A stretch of DNA of 11,261 nt, from NCBI GenBank assembly GCA_958446555.1, contig CAUCWU010000043.1:1-11261 (forward strand), written 5' to 3'. Positions 5,238-11,261 of the stretch are shown here, one piece after another; within the stretch, counting starts at the first letter, position 1, and every line of letters starts with the position of its first letter. Under the pieces are notes generated by a model. It did no database searches. It was not told the origin of the DNA and saw only the letters and a list, made by a program, of their open reading frames with translations. Source of the DNA: an uncultured Lachnospiraceae bacterium. Lineage in GTDB: Bacteria; Bacillota; Clostridia; Lachnospirales; Lachnospiraceae. Position numbers and translations under genes: made by a program.

Positions 5238-7208
5238 CTATTCCGTATATTTTCGTATAATGCTCCAGGTTTCCTTATTTTCCATATTTAATTTAAAGAA
5301 TGCAACACCACCTGGTTCATAGGAGCATGCTGCCTGCATCTTTAGATCCATCGAATTTTCATCTTCAACCCACAGCCGATACCAAGAACCATTCTCCTCG
5401 TACTCCGTATAGAACTGTCCAACATCGTCAAGCCATGTCAGACTTAAATCATGCTCACGGATAATTGTGTCCTCGCCTTCCATACTAACTCCCTTACTGC
5501 TAAGCAAGTACTTACTATTTTTTGAATCCAGTGTTCCACTGCTGTTATCAACGAACACTTGCGAATTATCGGTCTTATCTGCCTCGCTGTCAGCTGGTGT
5601 CTCGCACCAAAGTCTGCTGTAAAATGGAAGACCAACAATTACTTTCTCCTTTGGTACCTCAGCGATTGTGCGCTCTGCCGACTGTTTTACAAAGGAAATC
5701 GAGGATGTTGTTCCCGCTTCCTCACCTTTTACATAATGCTCATCGTATGCCATTACGACTACATAATCAACCACTTTACCCTGTTGGGTTCTGTCATAAA
5801 ATGCGGTGTGCGGCATCGGTGAATAGTTATCTACAGAAAGCACCAATTTTTCTTTTCGGCAGGCTGCTGAAAGCTCTCTGATAAACTGTATGTAAGAAGG
5901 TCCGACATCGGATTTAATCGTCTCTACATCCACATTGATTCCATCTGCTCCGAGTTCTTTTATCGCATCAATAACTGCTGTAATTAAAGTCTTTCTATGC
6001 GAGGTTGTTCCAAATACTTGAAGACCATCAGTTGAAATATTGATATCGTCAAGCATAACCCATACCTGAAGACCAGCCTTATGTGCCTTTGTCACATACT
6101 TTTTCTCACCAAGATTTTGAATGTTTCCATCGTTGTCCTTGATTGTAAACCAGGTCGGACAAATCACATTCATTCCCTTAGCTGTATCCAGTATATCATC
6201 TAGCTGATTGTACCCGGATTCTGAAAAGACCTGATGCCAGCCCATCACAACCATGCCATCCATCGTGATATTCGTATATTCCGGAAGTGCTCTTCCATCT
6301 GGAACAGACTTTGCTTCCTCAGTAATTTCGCCAAGTGACTTGTTCGGCACATATCCAGTCAAACCTGTCTCACTCTGTACATGACTCCATGAAGATCCCT
6401 GCTCCAAAATGGTGAGAGACTCGCCTGCTGTAAGCGATGCGACAATCGCATTTTTGATGCCTGCCTGTATGCGCATCTGTGTATTTTGCGACAGCTGAGT
6501 GTGCGGCTGTTCGCTCCAATCATTAAATACCCATATCGACTTCATCGTATCATCAACTGTGTAATAGGAATAATCCATCAGCTGCAAATAGTCAAGTGCG
6601 ACGCACAGCCCACCATCTTTAAAATAACACGGCTGGTAGGAAAGTGTATATTTAATTCCGTCAGAATCTGTATAGTAGCTTTCCCCTGGTGTCGCTGAAT
6701 AGGTCTGTAGTGGTCCCGTATATAAGAGAGCCAGTCCATCATAATAAAATGCATCGCAGATCTGATAGTACATCGTTGAAAAGGAGAGATACCATACACC
6801 ATTTTCCTGAAATGGTGCACCCTCCACAATCTCGGAATTGACAATCAATCCGTACTGATTGTCATCTTCAATGCCAAAATATTCTTTATGGCTTACCTTA
6901 CTTTTAGACGGAATCAGAAGATAGACGCCAGCACCAATGATGGCTACTAAAATCAAAAGTAAAAACAAAAGTGCAGGCTTTCCTCTTCTCTTTTTCTTTT
7001 TGGAGGATTTGGCAGGTACTTTCTTTTTCGCTGTTTCTTTACTGATCTGTGTCTTTTTCTCATTCTTAGAACTGCTATTCTCAGAATGATTCTTTTCTTT
7101 ATTATCTTTTTTTAAAACTTCTCCTTCAGAAGTTTTCTTTTCTAGATTTTGTTTTTCTAGATTTTGCTTCTCCTGATTTTCTTTCTCAGGATTTTTTTCA
7201 TCACCCAT
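5238..7208 (-). CDS. Membrane-anchored SH3b-GH18 glycosidase (YaaH/SleL-like catalytic domain)
   Basis: Probably a peptidoglycan-directed N-acetylglucosaminidase acting outside the membrane; with cwlD next door, a role in spore cortex or wall remodelling is inferred. Order: a Lys/Glu-rich cytoplasmic tail (1-77) with pentad repeats ending in NxEKQ; one membrane helix (79-99) after a KKKKRR positive cluster, so a type II topology; a region (105-240) resembling the copper-amine-oxidase-N-like stalk domain (ENGVWYLSFSTMYY); a bacterial SH3 domain (about 245-297, with TGLTGYVPNKSLG); and a GH18 domain (about 318-650). The active-site strand reads DGINVDVE (422-429). E429 is the expected acid/base; N425 in place of the first inner Asp is usual for the YaaH/SleL branch. 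VVMAYDEH (484-491) is the matching late GH18 strand. ATG 7208 has AAGGA about 10 nt upstream. First gene of the operon. Substrate not provable from sequence. Confidence 0.88.
   Translation of the reverse strand: MGDEKNPEKENQEKQNLEKQNLEKKTSEGEVLKKDNKEKNHSENSSSKNEKKTQISKETAKKKVPAKSSKKKKRRGKPALLFLLLILVAIIGAGVYLLIPSKSKVSHKEYFGIEDDNQYGLIVNSEIVEGAPFQENGVWYLSFSTMYYQICDAFYYDGLALLYTGPLQTYSATPGESYYTDSDGIKYTLSYQPCYFKDGGLCVALDYLQLMDYSYYTVDDTMKSIWVFNDWSEQPHTQLSQNTQMRIQAGIKNAIVASLTAGESLTILEQGSSWSHVQSETGLTGYVPNKSLGEITEEAKSVPDGRALPEYTNITMDGMVVMGWHQVFSESGYNQLDDILDTAKGMNVICPTWFTIKDNDGNIQNLGEKKYVTKAHKAGLQVWVMLDDINISTDGLQVFGTTSHRKTLITAVIDAIKELGADGINVDVETIKSDVGPSYIQFIRELSAACRKEKLVLSVDNYSPMPHTAFYDRTQQGKVVDYVVVMAYDEHYVKGEEAGTTSSISFVKQSAERTIAEVPKEKVIVGLPFYSRLWCETPADSEADKTDNSQVFVDNSSGTLDSKNSKYLLSSKGVSMEGEDTIIREHDLSLTWLDDVGQFYTEYEENGSWYRLWVEDENSMDLKMQAACSYEPGGVAFFKLNMENKETWSIIRKYTE
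7143..7200 (-). repeat. Approximate 15-nt tandem repeat inside the GH18 gene
   Basis: About four imperfect 15-nt units encode NPEKE-NQEKQ-NLEKQ-NLEKK in the cytoplasmic tail. The two middle units are nearly identical at the DNA level. Such an array can expand or contract in frame and would only change tail length. Confidence 0.65.
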
Positions 7209-7572
7209 AAGCTTTTTCCTTTTGTGTTTTGGTTATCAGTGGCAAAGGCAGATAGACTATCGGTGCAGCAGCTGCCTGCTTTTAATTCCTATCTGCCTCA
7301 TTTTTTCTTTTGTCATTTCAACATGGCTTACGTTCTCTTTTGTCTGCTGAATTTGGAAAACACGCCAGAAAACTGCCTCTCTCATCCGGCTTTTTCCGAT
7401 GTGTGCGGTTCCAATACGAACCTGTGTGATGTAATGCATATACCGTGTTCGCACTGCTGCGCTAGCCTCTTGCCTACTCGCCTCCCGTCTTCGGGTCCTG
7501 TCGCTATGCCAGCTTATGCGCTCCATTTTTTCAGCAAACAGCAGGTTCTGCAACACCTGCCGTTACTGTTAA
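7209..7572 (-). other. Hairpin-rich intergenic region upstream of the GH18 gene
   Basis: There is no convincing gene in these ~360 nt, but base composition is clearly more GC-rich than the flanks. Hairpins include a 10-bp perfect stem (7246-7255 with 7289-7298) enclosing a GCAGCTGC palindrome, GCAGGT/ACCTGC near 7537-7557, GGTTC/GAACC near 7410-7425, and CCCG-TCTT-CGGG near 7490. On the minus strand a TTG-started frame of 99 codons (7257-7556), rich in Arg and without a good RBS, runs through it; I do not accept it as a gene. The region may be a long structured 5' leader of the GH18 operon or a separate small RNA. It does not match any RNA family I know. Confidence 0.4.
7246..7298. other. Strong inverted repeat before the GH18 gene
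   Basis: AGGCAGATAG (7246-7255) pairs perfectly with CTATCTGCCT (7289-7298). It is 38 nt before the GH18 start on the minus strand. On the plus strand it is followed by CATTTTTTCTTTT, so it could also terminate plus-strand transcription, although no plus-strand gene lies upstream. Confidence 0.55.
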
Positions 7573-7599
7573 CTTATACTAAAATTCGAAATAAATCAA
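7573..7599 (-). promoter_or_regulatory. Candidate promoter for the GH18-cwlD-sua5 operon
   Basis: Minus-strand TTGATT (7599-7594) and TATAAG (7578-7573), with a short 15-nt spacer. If used, the transcript would have a leader of about 355 nt containing the hairpin-rich region. The weak spacing, and possible use of sporulation sigma factors, leave this uncertain. Confidence 0.3.
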
Positions 7600-7615
7600 T
7601 GCTGTTCACGCTTTT

Positions 7616-7650
7616 TTAAGAAAAAAATGCATATTGTAAACATTTCTTAA
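7616..7650. other. AT-rich inverted repeat in the divergent intergenic region
   Basis: TTAAGAAA (7616-7623) pairs with TTTCTTAA (7643-7650) over a 19-nt loop, after a short T run. It may separate the two divergent transcripts. Function unknown; apart from this and the promoters, 7600-7735 shows nothing else. Confidence 0.35.
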
Positions 7651-7735
7651 ATAATACTACAAAATGTGCGGTTTTGTGACCGGAAAATGGACTAGGTTAT
7701 CAATTAACCATGCTATTATTTTCTAAACTTTCCTC

Positions 7736-7764
7736 TTTACGCAATCTGTTTTTGCGGTTATACT
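7736..7764 (+). promoter_or_regulatory. Candidate mecA promoter
   Basis: TTTACG (7736-7741), a 17-nt spacer and TATACT (7759-7764); 4 of 6 and 5 of 6 consensus matches. It implies a leader of about 155 nt before mecA. Confidence 0.5.
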
Positions 7765-7871
7765 AATAAATACTAAGATCAAAAACAAAAAGCCAATTTG
7801 CTTTATTCAATAAGGATTTTTGAGCTTAGAATCCCATATTAAATAGTAGGGAAACCTTTTCGCTTCTCTCG

Positions 7872-7883
7872 CAATCGCGATTG
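7872..7883. promoter_or_regulatory. 12-bp perfect palindrome in the mecA leader
   Basis: CAATCGCGATTG lies about 42 nt before the mecA start and is GC-richer than its surroundings. It could be an operator or an RNA hairpin; no known regulator is assigned. Confidence 0.35.
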
Positions 7884-7925
7884 AAGTCGTTCACTTAATT
7901 TTAATGCTAGAAAGGATGTGAGTGA

Positions 7926-8660
7926 ATGCGCATTGAAAAAATAAGCGATAAGCAGATCCGCTGTACACTAACCCAAACTGATCTGCAAAACCATCATATA
8001 AACATTGGAGAGCTTGCCTACGGTTCTGAGAAGGCACGCTCCCTATTTCAGGAAATGCTGTCTCAGGCATCCCGCCAATTTAATTTTCATGCAGAGAATA
8101 TTCCGCTAATGATTGAGGCCGTTCCTATGACTGGTGACAGTCTTGTTCTTCTCATCACAAAGGTGGAAGATCCAGACGAGATTGACACCCGCTTTTCCAA
8201 ATTTTCACCGTCCATCGACGATGATGATTTCTCAAACGACTTTCTGGATATTGAATCTACCTTCAGCGATACAAAGGCCGACGAAGTCCTTGAGGAGTTT
8301 AATCGCCTCTGCGAAGATCAAGCACTCATTGATGATGAGCTGATTTCACCTACCATCACCGAGCCTGATTTCTTCAGAATCTATGCTTTTTCCTCAATTG
8401 ATGAGGTTTGCAATGCTGCACGCGCACTGAAGGATGCCTACGATGCCGACAACTCTCTTTATAAAGATCCGGCGCATAACCGCTACTATCTGGTTCTTCA
8501 TAAAGGTAGCCACTCTCCTCAGACCTTCAATAAGATATGCAATATCTTGTCAGAATATGCAGAGAGTATTCACAGCAATGCTGCCACTGAGAGTTACTAC
8601 AAGGAGCACTTTACACTGATTCTTGCAAATCACGCGCTTCAATCTTTAAAACAGTTGTAA
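7926..8660 (+). CDS. mecA: Adaptor protein MecA
   Basis: Adaptor that brings substrates to the ClpC unfoldase for ClpCP degradation and helps assemble the ClpC hexamer; in Bacillus it controls ComK. The N-terminal substrate-binding domain (1-90) has the typical MRIEKISDKQIRCTLTQTDL start, ELAYGSEKARSLF (29-41) and VLLITKVEDPDEIDTRF (74-90). An acidic, low-complexity linker (about 95-147) follows, then the C-terminal ClpC-binding domain (149-243) with FRIYAFSSIDEV and YYLVLHK. At 244 residues it is slightly longer than the 218-residue B. subtilis protein, mostly in the linker. ATG 7926 follows AAAGGATGTGAG. It is a single gene with its own terminator, divergent from the GH18 operon. In this kind of clostridium the substrates are unknown. 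Confidence 0.93.
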   Translation: MRIEKISDKQIRCTLTQTDLQNHHINIGELAYGSEKARSLFQEMLSQASRQFNFHAENIPLMIEAVPMTGDSLVLLITKVEDPDEIDTRFSKFSPSIDDDDFSNDFLDIESTFSDTKADEVLEEFNRLCEDQALIDDELISPTITEPDFFRIYAFSSIDEVCNAARALKDAYDADNSLYKDPAHNRYYLVLHKGSHSPQTFNKICNILSEYAESIHSNAATESYYKEHFTLILANHALQSLKQL

Positions 8661-8664
8661 TCTA

Positions 8665-8718
8665 AAATCCCGAATTTTGTATTGGCACAAAGCCCTTGCA
8701 AAATTCGGGATTTCTGTT
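8665..8718 (+). terminator. mecA terminator
   Basis: A perfect 15-bp stem (8665-8679 with 8699-8713, AAATCCCGAATTTTG and its complement) has a 19-nt loop. The T-tract is short and interrupted (ATTTCTGTTAT). It begins 4 nt after the mecA stop. On the minus strand it is followed by TTTTAG, so it may be weakly bidirectional. Confidence 0.75.
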
Positions 8719-8723
8719 ATACT
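8696..8723 (+). promoter_or_regulatory. Promoter of the SEC-C gene, inside the mecA terminator
   Basis: TTGCAA (8696-8701), a 16-nt spacer and TATACT (8718-8723). The -35 covers the end of the loop and the start of the descending stem arm of the mecA terminator. Confidence 0.55.
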
Positions 8724-8729
8724 GATTAT

Positions 8730-8748
8730 GTGCGCCCTTTTTGCGCAC
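8730..8748 (+). other. 5'-leader hairpin of the SEC-C gene
   Basis: GTGCGC (8730-8735) and GCGCAC (8743-8748) form a 6-bp GC stem around CCTTTTT. It would sit at the very 5' end of the transcript and might stabilise it. Confidence 0.4.
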
Positions 8749-8781
8749 CTGTGCAATACCGTATAAATTTGGAGGATTATT

Positions 8782-9285
8782 ATGACATTACTTGAGCAGT
8801 GGAGAGGCAGTGCCTACAGCGAGAACATGACTCAGGAACAGTACAATCAGTTCTGGAATCATTATTTTGTAATTGAGAAGGGATTCTATGAGTCTCTTTT
8901 AGCAGATGACGAGGTTGTTACCGGAACAATCCCGCAGTTAGCTGAAAAGTACGGCATCGATAAGATGATCATGGTTGGTATCTTAGATGGTATCAATGAC
9001 AGCTTAAAGCAGCCAAACCCAATCGAAACTATGGATGAGACAACTGAGCTCTCCTTAGACTATGACAAGGAAAAGCTGTACTACAACATGGTTGGTGCAA
9101 AGGCCGAGTGGCTTTACACACTTCCACAGTGGGATGCTCTTCTTACTCCAGAGCGCCGCAAGGAGCTTTACAAGGAGCAGAAGTCTTCCACTACTATCGT
9201 AAAGGAAAAGAAGATCGGACGTAACGATCCGTGTCCTTGCGGAAGTGGCAAGAAGTATAAGTACTGCTGCGGAAGAAACAAATAA
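8782..9285 (+). CDS. SEC-C metal-binding domain protein
   Basis: Small protein (167 aa) of unknown function ending in a SEC-C zinc-binding motif: IGRNDPCPCGSGKKYKYCC (145-163), with zinc ligands C151, C153, C162 and C163. This is the same motif that ends SecA and binds SecB or ribosomes there. The N-terminal 140 residues are acidic and helical (MTLLEQWRG, WNHYFVIEKGFYESLLAD, MVGILDGINDSL) and are not an enzyme family I recognise; similar stand-alone proteins are common in Clostridia. GGAGG (8771-8775) lies 6 nt before ATG 8782. It has its own promoter and terminator, so it is a single-gene unit. The lysine-rich tail suggests nucleic-acid or ribosome contact (inference). Confidence 0.85.
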   Translation: MTLLEQWRGSAYSENMTQEQYNQFWNHYFVIEKGFYESLLADDEVVTGTIPQLAEKYGIDKMIMVGILDGINDSLKQPNPIETMDETTELSLDYDKEKLYYNMVGAKAEWLYTLPQWDALLTPERRKELYKEQKSSTTIVKEKKIGRNDPCPCGSGKKYKYCCGRNK

Positions 9286-9317
9286 TCAATCCATAAAAAC
9301 ATAATGAAAGAATTATT

Positions 9318-9362
9318 AAAAGACACTTGCCTAGGACATTTCCTTTGACAAGTGTCTTTTTT
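9318..9362 (+). terminator. Terminator of the SEC-C gene
   Basis: AAAAGACACTTG (9318-9329) pairs perfectly with CAAGTGTCTTTT (9349-9360) over a 19-nt loop; six T end the structure (9357-9362). Confidence 0.88.
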
Positions 9363-9373
9363 ACGCTTATAAT
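9345..9373 (+). promoter_or_regulatory. Perfect consensus promoter of citrate synthase, inside the preceding terminator
   Basis: TTGACA (9345-9350), a 17-nt spacer and TATAAT (9368-9373) match sigma-A consensus at all 12 positions. The -35 overlaps the loop end and first two bases of the descending terminator arm; the T-tract lies in the spacer. Confidence 0.85.
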
Positions 9374-9385
9374 AGCCTCATACGC

Positions 9386-9399
9386 GCCGCCGCTGCGGC
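9386..9399 (+). other. GC hairpin in the citrate synthase leader
   Basis: GCCGC-CGCT-GCGGC is a 5-bp GC stem starting about 6 nt after the predicted transcription start. It would cap the 5' end of the mRNA; a regulatory role is not shown. Confidence 0.4.
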
Positions 9400-9418
9400 A
9401 GAAAGGCAGGTTTCTATT

Positions 9419-10786
9419 ATGAACGCAATGATGAAACAAGCAGCTTCCTTTTCGGAATCGATGATCCCACAGTGTCTGGAAAATGCCGCAATGGACCCCG
9501 CACTTTTTGATACCTATGGTGTCAAGCGCGGACTTCGCGACAAAGCAGGAAATGGTGTTGTCGCCGGACTCACCAATATATCTGATGTTTCCGCCTACTG
9601 GTTTGACGAACAGGGCAACAAGCATCCTCAAGAGGGAAAGCTTTCCTACCGCGGCTACGATATCAATGATCTTGTCAACGGCTTCGTGCGCGATCAGCGC
9701 TTTGGCTTTGAAGAGACAACCTATCTTCTTTTGTTCTCCAAGCTTCCAGATGAAAAAGAACTGGCTGAATTTACCGATCTTCTCGCTTCTCTTCGCAGAC
9801 TCCCAACCAATTTTGTGCGTGATGTCATCATGAAGGCATCCGGCAAAGATATCATGAATTCCATGACTCGAAGTGTCTTAACGCTTGGAAGCTATGACGA
9901 TACCTTAAATGATACCAGCCTTTCCAATGTGCTTCGCCAGTGCCTAATGTTAATCAGCGAATTTCCAATGTTGGCTGTCTATGGCTACCGCGCTTATTCC
10001 CATTATGAGCGAAATAAGAGTCTTTACATCCACAGACCAGACATGTCTTTGTCTACTGCTGAAAACATTCTTCGTATGCTTCGCCCAGACAAGAAATTCA
10101 CAAAATTAGAGGCATTGGTTCTCGACATTGCCCTTGTTCTTCATATGGAGCACGGCGGTGGAAACAACTCAACCTTCACAACTCGTGTTGTCACCTCATC
10201 TGGATCTGACACTTATTCCGTTATGGCTGCTGCTCTCTGCTCATTAAAGGGACCAAAGCACGGCGGTGCCAATATTAAGGTTCAGCAGATGATGAAGGAT
10301 CTAAAGAAAAATGTAAAAGATACCTCTGATATTGATGAAATTGTCTTCTATCTGAATCAATTATTAAACAAAGAAGCCTTTGATAAGAAGGGACTCATCT
10401 ATGGTATGGGTCATGCCGTCTACTCAGTCTCCGATCCGAGAGCTCAAATCTTTAAAGGTTTTGTCAAAAAGCTTGCCGATGAAAAGGGACTGACTGACGA
10501 TTTCCAGCTCTACTCCAATGTAGAACAGTTAGCAGTTGATTTGATCTCAAAGCGTCGCACCATCTATAAGGGTGTCTGCGCAAACGTCGATTTCTACAGT
10601 GGGTTTGTTTACAGCATGCTCGGCATCCCGGAAGAGCTTTTCACACCACTTTTTGCAATGGCTCGTATCGTCGGTTGGAGTGCTCACCGCATGGAAGAGC
10701 TAATCACCGGAGATAAAATTATTCGTCCGGCTTATAAACCACTCGGCACACAAAAAGAATATATAGAATTACATGATAGACCGTAA
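9419..10786 (+). CDS. Citrate synthase (citrate/2-methylcitrate synthase family)
   Basis: Condenses oxaloacetate with acetyl-CoA to citrate, feeding 2-oxoglutarate and glutamate synthesis. 455 residues. The N-terminal segment has GVVAGLTNISDVSAY and KLSYRGYDINDL (74-85), the conserved family start. Active-site elements are all present: H245 in HMEHGGGNNST, H281 in GPKHGGAN, H332 in GMGHAVYSVSDPRA, R379/R380, and D391 in ANVDFYSG. These correspond to E. coli H229, H264, H305 and D362. The C-terminal WSAHRMEE motif is intact. It resembles the long form found in anaerobic Clostridia. Specificity against propionyl-CoA cannot be read from sequence, so the symbol is left open. ATG 9419 follows AAAGGCAGG by 8 nt; a second ATG at 9428 is possible. 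No other citrate-cycle gene adjoins it. A perfect promoter predicts high expression. Confidence 0.95.
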   Translation: MNAMMKQAASFSESMIPQCLENAAMDPALFDTYGVKRGLRDKAGNGVVAGLTNISDVSAYWFDEQGNKHPQEGKLSYRGYDINDLVNGFVRDQRFGFEETTYLLLFSKLPDEKELAEFTDLLASLRRLPTNFVRDVIMKASGKDIMNSMTRSVLTLGSYDDTLNDTSLSNVLRQCLMLISEFPMLAVYGYRAYSHYERNKSLYIHRPDMSLSTAENILRMLRPDKKFTKLEALVLDIALVLHMEHGGGNNSTFTTRVVTSSGSDTYSVMAAALCSLKGPKHGGANIKVQQMMKDLKKNVKDTSDIDEIVFYLNQLLNKEAFDKKGLIYGMGHAVYSVSDPRAQIFKGFVKKLADEKGLTDDFQLYSNVEQLAVDLISKRRTIYKGVCANVDFYSGFVYSMLGIPEELFTPLFAMARIVGWSAHRMEELITGDKIIRPAYKPLGTQKEYIELHDRP

Positions 10787-10794
10787 AATAGTTT

Positions 10795-10827
10795 ACCGCC
10801 CACGAGCAATCGTAGGCGGTGTTTTTT
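10795..10827 (+). terminator. Citrate synthase terminator
   Basis: ACCGCC (10795-10800) pairs with GGCGGT (10815-10820), with a one-base mismatch then ACGA/TCGT around a GCAA tetraloop, followed by GTTTTTT. It starts 9 nt after the stop codon. Confidence 0.92.
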
Positions 10828-10909
10828 AATAACTTGATTTTTTATTTAAAAAATAATTGAAAAGAGATTAAAAAAATTACAGGGAATCCAATACACCAAA
10901 AAGTAAATT

Positions 10910-10996
10910 GGCTTCAAGCGAAGATACCAAGCATCAACTTGGCCGCGGAGCCGAAGGCGACCAAAGGCTTGATGCTTGAGGATCGAGTGAGAAGCC
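10910..10996. repeat. GC-rich nested inverted-repeat element between convergent genes
   Basis: Three nested arm pairs are visible: GGCTTC (10910-10915) with GAAGCC (10991-10996), AAGCATCAA (10929-10937) with TTGATGCTT (10969-10977), and GCC-GAA-GGC (10950-10958) at the tip. The core (GGCCGCGGAGCCGAAGGCGACC) is much richer in GC than the flanks. It resembles an intergenic palindromic repeat (REP/MITE-like) or a structured RNA. Whether it recurs in the genome cannot be seen from one window. The minus-strand 77-codon frame across it is judged spurious. Confidence 0.5.
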
Positions 10997-11003
10997 TCGT
11001 ACA

Positions 11004-11051
11004 CTTCCGGGTAGATAATTATAAACTTTTGGCTAACCACAACCTTCCGGG
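11004..11051. repeat. CTTCCGGG direct-repeat pair
   Basis: Two copies of CTTCCGGG (11004-11011 and 11044-11051) lie 40 nt apart, between the palindromic element and the aroA stop. They may belong to the same element. CCTTCCGGGAGG around the second copy is also nearly palindromic. Confidence 0.4.
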
Positions 11052-11065
11052 AGGTCACTCCCCCC

Positions 11066-11261
11066 TTAAAGCTCTCCAATCACTTCATCTAGCACTTCAA
11101 AGTATTTCTCAAATGTTTTTCTGCAACACATTGGATCATGAATCACGATTCCCTCTGCGCGAAGTCCAACCAGACTAAATCCCATCGCCATACGGTGATC
11201 ATCGTAGGTCTGAATGGTAGCTGGCTTTGGACTACCCGGCCAAATGGTGATACTGTCTTCC
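11066..11261 (-). CDS. aroA: 3-phosphoshikimate 1-carboxyvinyltransferase (EPSP synthase), C-terminal part
   Basis: Transfers enolpyruvyl from PEP to shikimate-3-phosphate in aromatic amino acid synthesis, in the cytoplasm. Only the last 64 codons lie in the window; the gene runs off the right edge. The visible part reads DSITIWPGSPKPATIQTYDDHRMAM, then FSLVGL and DPMCCRKTFEKYFEVLDEV. The TYDDHRMAM block is the conserved C-terminal EPSP synthase motif involved in PEP binding, and KTF-x-FFEVL is the usual end. The stop is at 11066-11068. It is convergent with citrate synthase; its promoter and class cannot be judged. Confidence 0.93.
   Translation of the reverse strand, partial: EDSITIWPGSPKPATIQTYDDHRMAMGFSLVGLRAEGIVIHDPMCCRKTFEKYFEVLDEVIGEL

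Noticed and set aside
7246..7315. A plus-strand intrinsic terminator
   Set aside because: The stem and T-rich tail fit, but no plus-strand gene lies upstream. It is listed as an inverted repeat only.
7405..7430. A tRNA-like GGTTCCAATAC...GAACC segment
   Set aside because: It only superficially resembles a T arm; no acceptor, D or anticodon stems can be found around it.
7257..7556. A 99-codon minus-strand frame starting with TTG
   Set aside because: No good RBS, Arg/Gln-rich composition without a recognisable domain, and it overlaps perfect hairpins. Kept only as a comment on the intergenic region.
9194..9631. A 145-codon minus-strand frame opposite the SEC-C and citrate synthase genes
   Set aside because: It is antisense to two well-supported genes and to a terminator-promoter pair, and has no family motif.
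10846..11079. A 77-codon minus-strand frame overlapping the aroA end
   Set aside because: It starts with TTG inside aroA, runs through the palindromic element and an AT-rich tail, and resembles no family.

Overview
The window looks like chromosomal DNA of a low-GC, endospore-forming Bacillota, most likely a Lachnospiraceae-type Clostridia. The reasons are a CwlD spore-cortex amidase, MecA, a long-form Sua5, a SEC-C protein of the clostridial type, AraC/solute-binding-protein/heparinase fragments typical of Gram-positive polysaccharide loci, strong GGAGG ribosome binding sites and textbook intrinsic terminators. No database was consulted, so the taxonomic call is inference.

Layout. (1) 1-2333, minus strand: what seems to be a decaying polysaccharide-use locus. 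A heparinase II/III-like lyase runs to an in-frame TAA at 53-55, after which the same frame stays open to the window edge. Upstream lies a 216-codon chimera: the signal peptide and N terminus of a sugar-binding protein, joined to an AraC/YesN-type regulator fragment that has itself lost most of its DNA-binding domain. (2) 2384-3253, minus strand: no protein gene, but a sharply bounded transcription unit of about 690 nt with a perfect TTGACA-17-TATAAT promoter and a perfect hairpin terminator. It is A/G-rich and carries five dispersed copies of GAGGTACAGTCCRATGG. Each copy is a Shine-Dalgarno-like sequence followed by an ATG that reaches a stop within 2-5 codons. I recognise no described RNA family here; this is the strongest candidate for something new. 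(3) 3344-7208, minus strand: an apparent operon of a membrane-anchored SH3b plus GH18 protein, cwlD and the tRNA t6A enzyme Sua5 (36-nt gaps), ending in a terminator. (4) 7209-7925: a divergent intergenic region of about 715 bp. Its half next to the GH18 gene is comparatively GC-rich and rich in hairpins. (5) 7926-10827, plus strand: mecA, a SEC-C protein and citrate synthase, each with its own terminator. The promoters of the second and third genes are built into the preceding terminators. (6) 10828-11261: a GC-rich nested inverted-repeat element, then the 3' end of aroA on the minus strand, convergent with citrate synthase.

How it fits together. The core genes are housekeeping: spore and peptidoglycan remodelling, tRNA modification, ClpC adaptor proteolysis, entry to the citrate cycle and the shikimate pathway. 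The accessory part is the left 3.3 kb, where an eroded carbohydrate locus abuts the repeat-bearing RNA unit.
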